The notes under the pieces were generated by a model, which saw only the letters and a program-made list of their open reading frames with translations, had not been told where the DNA came from and ran no database searches. 5,793 bases of DNA from JAADCS01 sp964473735 (lineage in GTDB: Bacteria; Hydrothermota; Hydrothermia; LBFQ01), in NCBI GenBank assembly GCA_964473735.1, contig CAYYQD010000079.1, positions 1-5,793 of the forward strand, in the 5' to 3' direction. This document shows, piece after piece, positions 1 to 4,362 of the stretch (positions within the stretch are counted from its first letter, which is position 1; each line of letters begins with the position of its first letter). Both the position numbers and the translations under genes were made by a program.

Positions 1-100
1 ATAAAGCGTAGTGAAAGTTAGTTAGACATACGGCAATACCGCAAACATTCAAAAATTACCATCCTGATGCGGTGAATTAGATAAACGGAACGGTAGAGGA

Positions 101-358
101 CTATCTCATGAACGGGACCTCGTCGCCGAAGTCGTACATAACGGCCGTAGCCGGAGCATGGAGCCGCCCGGGATGTACGTAGTTTCCGTCCAGATAGAGA
201 TCGGACCCGAAGATTTCGTTGAACACCTTCTCCCCAACGTCCCTATACTCCGGAAAGACGTGGGCAAAGTTCTGGAAGAGCTCACGGGCACATACCTCGC
301 ATCTTCCATCGGCCTCCGCCATGATTCTAAGAACCTTTTCGGCCTCTTCCCGCGTCAT
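101..358 (-). CDS. Small acidic hypothetical protein (85 aa)
   Basis: I do not recognise this family and assign no function. The 85-residue product is acidic and looks soluble, with no signal peptide or membrane segment. The N-terminal half (about residues 3-38) looks helical and contains a single C-E-V-C pair at residues 20-23. One CxxC pair alone is not enough to claim a zinc site, though dimeric metal binding or a redox pair is possible. The C-terminal half is richer in glycine, proline and aromatic residues. I accept it as real because a TAGAAT box lies 9 bases before its ATG, matching the promoters of neighbouring genes, and because it is divergent from the aldehyde dehydrogenase with a normal promoter-sized gap. 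Overlapping frames in this segment lack such a box. It has no Shine-Dalgarno sequence, and no clear terminator follows it within positions 1-100. Confidence 0.62.
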   Translation of the reverse strand: MTREEAEKVLRIMAEADGRCEVCARELFQNFAHVFPEYRDVGEKVFNEIFGSDLYLDGNYVHPGRLHAPATAVMYDFGDEVPFMR

Positions 359-367
359 TGCGATACA

Positions 368-373
368 ATTCTA
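368..373 (-). promoter_or_regulatory. -10 box (TAGAAT) of the small minus-strand gene
   Basis: Read on the minus strand, TAGAAT is followed by 9 bases and then the ATG of the 85-aa gene. At that distance transcription would begin at or within a base or two of the start codon, giving a leaderless mRNA. A possible -35 (TTTTGC, positions 391-396 on the minus strand, 17-base spacer) is weak. There is no purine-rich ribosome binding site between box and ATG. Confidence 0.5.
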
Positions 374-403
374 AGGGGGGTAGTACCTGTGCAAAACGGC
401 GTA

Positions 404-433
404 GGCGTAAGTACGGCAACCTGACCTTACGCC
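404..433. promoter_or_regulatory. 8-bp perfect dyad in the divergent spacer
   Basis: GGCGTAAG (404-411) is exactly repeated in inverted form as CTTACGCC (426-433) with 14 bases between. It lies between the two divergent -10 boxes. Four T residues follow at 435-438, so on the plus strand it could also act as a weak terminator hairpin just ahead of the aldehyde dehydrogenase promoter. The position suits a regulator site shared by both genes. Sequence alone cannot separate these roles. Confidence 0.35.
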
Positions 434-452
434 CTTTTCATGGAGTGAAGTA

Positions 453-470
453 CAGGGGTACGTACTCCTG
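453..470. promoter_or_regulatory. Candidate operator palindrome at the aldehyde dehydrogenase promoter
   Basis: CAGGGGTACGTACTCCTG is an 18-bp palindrome with a single mismatched pair (positions 457 and 466). It ends 3 bases before the TAAAAT box and covers where a -35 element would lie. No good -35 hexamer is present there. This is a typical place for a dimeric repressor that blocks RNA polymerase, or for an activator that compensates for the missing -35. The regulator is not encoded in this window. Confidence 0.45.
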
Positions 471-473
471 CGG

Positions 474-479
474 TAAAAT
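474..479 (+). promoter_or_regulatory. -10 box (TAAAAT) of the aldehyde dehydrogenase gene
   Basis: TAAAAT is followed by 8 bases (mostly C and T) and then the ATG at 488. No Shine-Dalgarno sequence fits in the gap, so the transcript is predicted to be leaderless. The 18-bp palindrome directly upstream occupies the -35 region. Confidence 0.55.
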
Positions 480-487
480 CCCTTCCT

Positions 488-1975
488 ATGGCAAAGGAGT
501 ACCTGAACTACATAGCAGGGAAATGGGTACCCTCCAAAAGTGGGCGTACGTTTGAGAACCGTAACCCTTCCTATCCGGACGAGGTTATATCCGTCCATCC
601 CCTATCCACCAAAGAGGACGTAGACGAGGCCGTAAAGGCGGCGAAGGAAGCCTTTCCCAAGTGGTCAAAGGTGCCCGCTCCCAAGAGGGCCGAGATCCTC
701 AGGAGAGCGACGGAGATCCTCATAGAGCGGAAGGAAGAGTTAGCGCAACTGATGGCCCGTGAGATGGGTAAGCCCATAGTTGAGGCGAGGGGAGACGTTC
801 AGGAGGCAATAGATACGGGTTTCTACGCCTTCGGTGAGGGTAGGAGGCTCTTCGCCTTCACGACCCCTTCGGAGCTGGAGAACAAGGCCGCCTACGTGAT
901 CCGCAGACCTATAGGAGTGGCGGGTCTGATAACGCCGTGGAACTTTCCCATAGCCATACCCTCCTGGAAGATATTTCCCGCCCTTCTATCGGGGAACACG
1001 GTCGTATTCAAACCTGCCAGCGATTCGCCGGCGACGGCTGCGGAGTTCGTCAAGATATTCGTTGAGGCCGGCGTTCCCGCCGGTGTCCTTAACATGGTTA
1101 CCGGTAGCGGAGGGGAGGTGGGCGAAGCCATAGCCAGTCACCCGGACATAAGGGTGGTCTCCTTCACCGGCTCCAGCGTAGTGGGTGCCCGCATAGCCGA
1201 GATAGCCGCCCGTACGTACAAGAAGGTCTCCCTTGAGATGGGAGGGAAGAACCCCCAGATAGTGATGCCCTCCGCCAACCTTGATTTAGCCGTAGACGGG
1301 GTTCTCTGGGGAGCCTTCGGCACCACCGGTCAGAGATGCACGGCCACCAGCCGCCTGATCCTCCACGAGGCCATATACGACGAGTTTATGGACAGGCTCC
1401 TTGAGAGGGTGAAGACCCTCAAGATAGGCGACCCCTGGGAGGAGGACACCAACATGGGGCCGCTGGTGAATGAGGGTGCGCTGAAGAAGGTACAGCTCTA
1501 CGTCAAGTACGGCCTTGACTCCGGTGCCAAGCTCATATACGGCGGTGAGAGGGTGGATAGGCCCGGGTACTTCTTCCAGCCCACCATCTTTACGGACGTA
1601 GACCCCAACTCCCGCATAGCGCAGGAGGAGATATTCGGTCCGGTCCTCTCCGTCTTCAAGGTTAAATCCTTTGACGAGGCCATAGATCTGGCCAACAACG
1701 TGCGCTACGGTCTCTCCTCTTCAATCTACACCAACGACATCCGCGAAGCGATGGAGGCCATAGAGCGTCTTGAGGCCGGAATAACCTACGTGAATGCCCC
1801 CACTATAGGAGCCGAAACCCATCTACCCTTCGGTGGTGTGAAACAGACGGGGAACGGCCACAGGGAAGGCGGATGGACGGTGTATGAGATCTTCACCGAG
1901 CTTAAGACGGTCTATATTGACTACTCCGGTCGCCTCCAGAAGGCCCAGATAGACACGTGGGAGGACATGGAGTAG
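488..1975 (+). CDS. NAD(P)+-dependent aldehyde dehydrogenase (semialdehyde dehydrogenase-like)
   Basis: This is a full-length 495-residue member of the aldehyde dehydrogenase superfamily, a cytosolic enzyme oxidising an aldehyde to its acid with NAD(P)+. Visible hallmarks are Asn152 in the PWNFP motif (oxyanion hole), Lys175 in FKPAS (cofactor binding), the SFTGS turn near 225-229, Glu250 in LEMGGK (general base), the nucleophile Cys284 in GQRC, and Glu381 in EEIFGPV. The residue after Lys-Pro-Ala is Ser178, where strictly NAD+-dependent enzymes usually have Glu, so NADP+ or dual use is likely. The late segment VNAPTIGAE plus HLPFGGVKQTGNG (about 435-457) resembles enzymes described as alpha-ketoglutaric semialdehyde or related semialdehyde dehydrogenases, but no pathway neighbour confirms a substrate. 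It appears monocistronic: its own leaderless promoter lies upstream and a strong terminator starts 22 bases after the stop. Confidence 0.95.
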   Translation: MAKEYLNYIAGKWVPSKSGRTFENRNPSYPDEVISVHPLSTKEDVDEAVKAAKEAFPKWSKVPAPKRAEILRRATEILIERKEELAQLMAREMGKPIVEARGDVQEAIDTGFYAFGEGRRLFAFTTPSELENKAAYVIRRPIGVAGLITPWNFPIAIPSWKIFPALLSGNTVVFKPASDSPATAAEFVKIFVEAGVPAGVLNMVTGSGGEVGEAIASHPDIRVVSFTGSSVVGARIAEIAARTYKKVSLEMGGKNPQIVMPSANLDLAVDGVLWGAFGTTGQRCTATSRLILHEAIYDEFMDRLLERVKTLKIGDPWEEDTNMGPLVNEGALKKVQLYVKYGLDSGAKLIYGGERVDRPGYFFQPTIFTDVDPNSRIAQEEIFGPVLSVFKVKSFDEAIDLANNVRYGLSSSIYTNDIREAMEAIERLEAGITYVNAPTIGAETHLPFGGVKQTGNGHREGGWTVYEIFTELKTVYIDYSGRLQKAQIDTWEDME

Positions 1976-1996
1976 GACCCACCACGTAATCCACTT

Positions 1997-2022
1997 AGGC
2001 CCCGCCTACGGCGGGGCCTTTT
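1997..2022 (+). terminator. Strong intrinsic terminator after the aldehyde dehydrogenase
   Basis: A perfect 10-bp stem, AGGCCCCGCC pairing with GGCGGGGCCT, closes on a TAC loop and runs directly into TTTT (2019-2022). The GC-rich stem, tight loop and T-run are those of a rho-independent terminator. It begins 22 bases after the stop codon. Confidence 0.9.
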
Positions 2023-2030
2023 AAGTTAGG

Positions 2031-2040
2031 GTGATACCGC
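2031..2040 (+). repeat. GTGATACC half-site (copy A)
   Basis: GTGATACCGC is the exact inverse of GCGGTATCAC at 2115-2124. On a plus-strand transcript the pairing extends to 13 pairs with one G-U (2028-2040 with 2115-2127). Unlike the two 38-base elements it has no partner arm 29 bases away. It lies just after the terminator. Confidence 0.55.
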
Positions 2041-2068
2041 TCCGAGGGGCGTGTAGTAAATATTACAT

Positions 2069-2099
2069 TTGAATAGCGCTTGCATTTGAAATATACAAT
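2069..2099 (+). promoter_or_regulatory. Weak candidate promoter in the gene-free stretch
   Basis: TTGAAT (2069-2074) and TACAAT (2094-2099) could form a -35/-10 pair with a long 19-base spacer. The TACAAT box is identical to the one before the Nudix gene. If used, transcription would start near 2106 and read through the inverted repeats toward that gene. AT-rich DNA gives such matches by chance, so confidence is low. Confidence 0.22.
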
Positions 2100-2116
2100 T
2101 TTCCCCTATTAAATGC

Positions 2117-2154
2117 GGTATCACTCTGGGCATAAAACTTGGGAAAGTGATACC
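2117..2154. repeat. 38-base inverted-arm element 1
   Basis: The left arm GGTATCACT (2117-2125) and right arm AGTGATACC (2146-2154) are perfect inverses around a 20-base centre. A second element of identical total length and near-identical arms lies at 5181-5218, with an unrelated centre. A competing helix, CTCTGGG (2124-2130) with CCCAGAG (2154-2160), crosses this stem, so the two cannot form together. It could be a dimer-binding operator, a recombination site, a small palindromic repeat or an RNA hairpin. Confidence 0.65.
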
Positions 2155-2298
2155 CCAGAGATGCGAGAGAAAAACATGGAATCACGATCTAATATGCGGG
2201 TGAAGACTCATGGCCTTACCGTTAAATCACGGTCTTTGAAGCTCAGGGTAATACCGGATATTCACCGGCAGGTTGAACATCATGGATCTTAGCTTTGT

Positions 2299-2323
2299 CT
2301 AAAACCGGGCAGTACGGTTTTAG
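2299..2323. repeat. 9-bp perfect hairpin with 7-base loop
   Basis: CTAAAACCG (2299-2307) pairs exactly with CGGTTTTAG (2315-2323) around GGCAGTA. The A-run and T-run inside the stem resemble a weak bidirectional terminator, but the GC core is only three pairs and no U-tract follows. It lies 86 bases before the Nudix start. It could be an RNA hairpin or a protein site. Confidence 0.4.
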
Positions 2324-2396
2324 AGCCGTAGATTGAACAACACCGTTCATCACGCCATCGGATCCAAAACGCGACTCCCGATAAGTCTATCCCCTC

Positions 2397-2402
2397 TACA
2401 AT
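2397..2402 (+). promoter_or_regulatory. -10 box (TACAAT) of the Nudix gene
   Basis: TACAAT is followed by 6 bases and then the TTG codon at 2409. There is no Shine-Dalgarno sequence and no ATG in frame, since a stop lies at 2382-2384. The box therefore supports TTG as the start of a leaderless message. No convincing -35 is seen. Confidence 0.48.
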
Positions 2403-2408
2403 CAACCG

Positions 2409-2879
2409 TTGCGCAGGTACGTGATAGGTTATCCCGTAAGGGACGGGAAGGTCCTGCTTATACACAAGAAGAGGGGTCTCGGCCGGGGCCTTTACAACGG
2501 AGTGGGGGGGAAGGTGGAGGAAGGAGAGAGTCCCGAGGAGGCTATAGAGAGGGAAGCGATGGAGGAGATCGGCATAGAGGTACTGCGGAAGGAGTGGGTG
2601 GCCAAGCTTTACTTCTACGACCACTACGGCACGGCGATGGAGGTGGACGTGTTCCTAATAAAGGAGTGGAAGGGGGAACCCAAGGAGAGCGACGAGGCCA
2701 AACCGGAGTGGTTCCCGATGGATAACCTCCCTTACGACCGCATGTGGGAGGATGACAGAGTATGGCTGTGGAGGGTGCTCCGTGGGGAGAGGTTAAAAGC
2801 CACCTTTCACTTTAACGACATCTGGGGAAAGTACGAAACACCCCGTATGCTGAAGTGTGAAGTTCAACACCTTGAGTGA
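2409..2879 (+). CDS. Nudix hydrolase, MutT/MTH1-like (probable 8-oxo-dGTP or oxidised-purine nucleotide pyrophosphatase)
   Basis: This 156-residue protein carries a complete Nudix box: Gly34, Glu40, Arg48-Glu49, Glu52-Glu53 and Gly55, the Mg2+-binding helix that hydrolyses a nucleoside triphosphate to monophosphate and pyrophosphate. It resembles human MTH1 (NUDT1) beyond the box, from recall of that sequence. KKRGLG precedes the box, Asn30 sits where MTH1 has Asn33, and ESDE is followed by W113-E-D115-D116 and W119, matching MTH1 Trp117, Asp119, Asp120 and Trp123 of the base pocket. Its length equals that of the 156-residue MTH1 form. The likely job is sanitising oxidised purine nucleotides in the cytosol, but other Nudix substrates are possible. 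The start is TTG: the frame is closed at 2382-2384, no ATG exists upstream, and GTG at 2421 would trim the first strand. It appears to be a single gene facing the minus-strand tRNA. Confidence 0.9.
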   Translation: MRRYVIGYPVRDGKVLLIHKKRGLGRGLYNGVGGKVEEGESPEEAIEREAMEEIGIEVLRKEWVAKLYFYDHYGTAMEVDVFLIKEWKGEPKESDEAKPEWFPMDNLPYDRMWEDDRVWLWRVLRGERLKATFHFNDIWGKYETPRMLKCEVQHLE

Positions 2880-2887
2880 GGGTAAGG

Positions 2888-2962
2888 GGCGGCCGACGGG
2901 ACTCGAACCCGCGACCTCCAGAGCCACAGTCTGGCGCTCTAACCACCTGAGCTACGGCCGCC
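2888..2962 (-). tRNA. tRNA-His (GTG anticodon)
   Basis: Read on the minus strand, this folds as a standard cloverleaf. The 7-bp acceptor stem is GCGGCCG with CGGCCGC. The D arm is GCTC/GAGC. The anticodon stem CCAGA/TCTGG encloses CTGTGGC with anticodon GTG. The T arm is GCGGG, TTCGAGT, CCCGT. An encoded extra G before the acceptor stem (2962) faces C73 (2888), the G-1:C73 pair that is the identity element of bacterial tRNA-His. The bases after C73 are CCT, so the CCA tail is not encoded and must be added by CCA-adding enzyme. It lies convergent to the Nudix gene, whose stop is 8 bases away. Confidence 0.96.
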
Positions 2963-2975
2963 GTAAGAGGTGGGT

Positions 2976-2981
2976 ATTTTA
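2976..2981 (-). promoter_or_regulatory. -10 box (TAAAAT) of tRNA-His
   Basis: On the minus strand TAAAAT lies 13 bases before the first tRNA base (the extra G at 2962). This predicts a 5' leader of roughly 6-7 bases for RNase P to remove. It is back-to-back with the tryptophanase promoter inside a 59-base spacer. The -35 region shows no good consensus match. Confidence 0.5.
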
Positions 2982-3008
2982 AGGCCGTTCTCCGTACGAC
3001 TTCGGGGG

Positions 3009-3014
3009 TAGAAT
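3009..3014 (+). promoter_or_regulatory. -10 box (TAGAAT) of tnaA
   Basis: TAGAAT is followed by 7 bases and then the ATG at 3022, with no Shine-Dalgarno sequence, so a leaderless message is predicted. A leaderless start also leaves no room for the TnaC leader-peptide attenuation that controls tnaA in E. coli. The short CGTACG palindrome at 2993-2998 is the only nearby symmetric sequence. Confidence 0.52.
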
Positions 3015-3021
3015 CAAGCCT

Positions 3022-4362
3022 ATGCGCTATCCGGTTGAACCTTTCCGCGTAAAGGTAGTTGAGCCTATAAACCTGCCAGATAGGGAGGAGAGGGAGCGAC
3101 TCCTGATTGAGGCGAAGTACAACCTGTTCAAAATACCCTCTGAAAAGGTCTTCATAGACTTCCTCACGGACTCCGGTACCGGTGCCCTCTCCCAGAGCCA
3201 GTGGGCCGCCATGATGGAGGCGGACGAGTCCTACGCAGGTCCAAGGAGCTGGTTCCGCCTCAAAGAGGCCATAGAGAGATTTACGGGGTACGAGGACCCC
3301 ATACCCGTTCATCAGGGTAGGGCGGCGGAGAAGCTCCTGGCTTCCCTTTACCTCTACGAGGGGGCGATCGTAGTGTCTAACACCCTGTTTGATACTACGC
3401 GGGGAAACTTCACCGCCGTGGGGGCCAGGATATACGACATCCCGACACCGGAGGCCCAGGACATAGGGAGCGATTACCCCTTTAAAGGCAACATAGACCT
3501 GAACCGCTTGGAAGACCTTTTAAAGGCCGGCGGTGTTAAGCTGGTGGTCATGGTTCTCACGAATAACACGGGGGGCGGCCAACCCGTAGACTTAGACAAT
3601 CTGAAGGAGGCTTACGCCCTAACCAGTAAGTACGGGGTTCCCCTGATAATAGATGCCTGCCGTATCTCCGAGAACTCCTACCTCGTGAAGAGGCGCAACC
3701 CGAAGTATGCCGCCTGGAGCGTCAGGGACGTAGTCTTAGAGACCTTTAAATACAGCGACGGCGCCTTCATGAGCGGTAAGAAGGACGGCCTCTCCAACAT
3801 GGGAGGCTTCCTCGTACTTCGCGACCCCGAGAAGCGTCTCAGGGCGAAGGAGCTCCTGATACTATGGGAGGGGTTCATACACTACGGGGGACTCTCCGGA
3901 AGGGACATGGAGAGCTTCGCCGTCGGACTGATGGAGTCCCTTGACGAGCGCTACCTTGAGTACAGAACCGGTCAGGTCGCCTACCTCACGGAGAGGATAA
4001 GGGAGGTCGGTTGGGACGTGATGTGGCCCCCGGGGGGACACGCCGTGTACGTGGAGGTACGTAGGGCCCTCCCCCATATACCCAGGGAGCAGTTCCCGGC
4101 GCACTCTCTAACCGTGGAGCTGTACCGAAGGGGAGGGATAAGGACGGTTGAGGTGGGGAGCCTGATGTTCAAGGATGCCGCCCGATACGAGTTCGTCAGG
4201 TTCGCAATCCCCCGGAGGATGTACCTCCAGAGTCATCTTGACTACACCGTAGAGGTACTGAGGGAGATATACGAGGATCGGAATAATCTGCGCGGATACA
4301 GGATAACCTACGAACCTCCTTTCCTAAGGCACTTCCTGGCCGAGCTGGAGCCTGTTGCCTGA
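3022..4362 (+). CDS. tnaA: Tryptophanase (tryptophan indole-lyase)
   Basis: This 446-residue PLP enzyme of the aspartate aminotransferase fold aligns along its length with tryptophanase and tyrosine phenol-lyase (TPL), from recall of both families. It would split tryptophan into indole, pyruvate and ammonia in the cytosol, normally as a tetramer. Visible motifs are LTDSGTG (49-54), Tyr71, HQGR (97-100) for PLP phosphate, Asp211 and Arg214 near the cofactor, the Schiff-base Lys254 in SGKKD, and IPRR (396-399) for the substrate carboxylate. Three positions separate the activities and all favour tryptophanase: Asp124 (Thr124 in TPL, Asp137 in E. coli TnaA), Val378 (Arg381 in TPL, hydrophobic in TnaA) and His437 (Phe448 in TPL, His463 in TnaA). 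The SGKKD surround is more TPL-like. It is somewhat shorter than E. coli TnaA, mainly through a trimmed loop near residue 384. The M50B gene follows directly. Confidence 0.93.
   Translation: MRYPVEPFRVKVVEPINLPDREERERLLIEAKYNLFKIPSEKVFIDFLTDSGTGALSQSQWAAMMEADESYAGPRSWFRLKEAIERFTGYEDPIPVHQGRAAEKLLASLYLYEGAIVVSNTLFDTTRGNFTAVGARIYDIPTPEAQDIGSDYPFKGNIDLNRLEDLLKAGGVKLVVMVLTNNTGGGQPVDLDNLKEAYALTSKYGVPLIIDACRISENSYLVKRRNPKYAAWSVRDVVLETFKYSDGAFMSGKKDGLSNMGGFLVLRDPEKRLRAKELLILWEGFIHYGGLSGRDMESFAVGLMESLDERYLEYRTGQVAYLTERIREVGWDVMWPPGGHAVYVEVRRALPHIPREQFPAHSLTVELYRRGGIRTVEVGSLMFKDAARYEFVRFAIPRRMYLQSHLDYTVEVLREIYEDRNNLRGYRITYEPPFLRHFLAELEPVA

Larger units (their letters stand above)
2023..2396. other. 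Gene-free stretch rich in inverted repeats
   Basis: I find no supportable coding gene in these 374 bases. From left to right it holds a GTGATACC half-site (2031-2038), an AT-rich patch with the direct repeat CATTTGAA (2066-2073 and 2083-2090), a 38-base inverted-arm element (2117-2154), a short ACCGT/ACGGT dyad (2218-2233), a 9-bp hairpin (2299-2323), and a TGAAC/GTTCA dyad (2334-2349). Base composition and codon texture differ from the flanking genes. It could be regulatory RNA, repeat-derived DNA or a decayed gene. None of these is demonstrated. Confidence 0.6.

Noticed and set aside
158..424. Plus-strand frame of 88 codons opposite the small minus-strand gene
   Set aside because: It lacks a -10 box or ribosome site before its ATG, runs through the divergent promoter and dyad, and its product shows no domain features.
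2029..2126. A miniature transposable element bounded by the 10-bp inverse copies at 2031-2040 and 2115-2124
   Set aside because: No target-site duplication is visible, and the same octamer occurs alone and in the 38-base elements, which a shared motif explains more simply.
2115..2160. A CRISPR repeat or dif/Xer recombination site at the inverted-arm element
   Set aside because: There is no regularly spaced direct-repeat array and no cas gene, and the arms do not resemble known dif half-sites. Occurring at least twice in under 6 kb also argues against dif.
2333..2725. Plus-strand frame of 130 codons overlapping the Nudix gene
   Set aside because: It is an out-of-frame, glycine- and arginine-rich low-complexity translation of the Nudix coding DNA, which itself has a clear conserved product.
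2812..3312. Minus-strand frame of 166 codons running across the tRNA-His and the 5' part of tnaA
   Set aside because: Its middle is a translation of the tRNA itself (a well-known type of false protein), its ends are antisense to the Nudix gene and tnaA, and no promoter or start signal supports it.
3022..4362. Tyrosine phenol-lyase as the product of the PLP lyase gene
   Set aside because: The three phenol-specific residues are replaced by tryptophanase-type residues (Asp124, Val378, His437).
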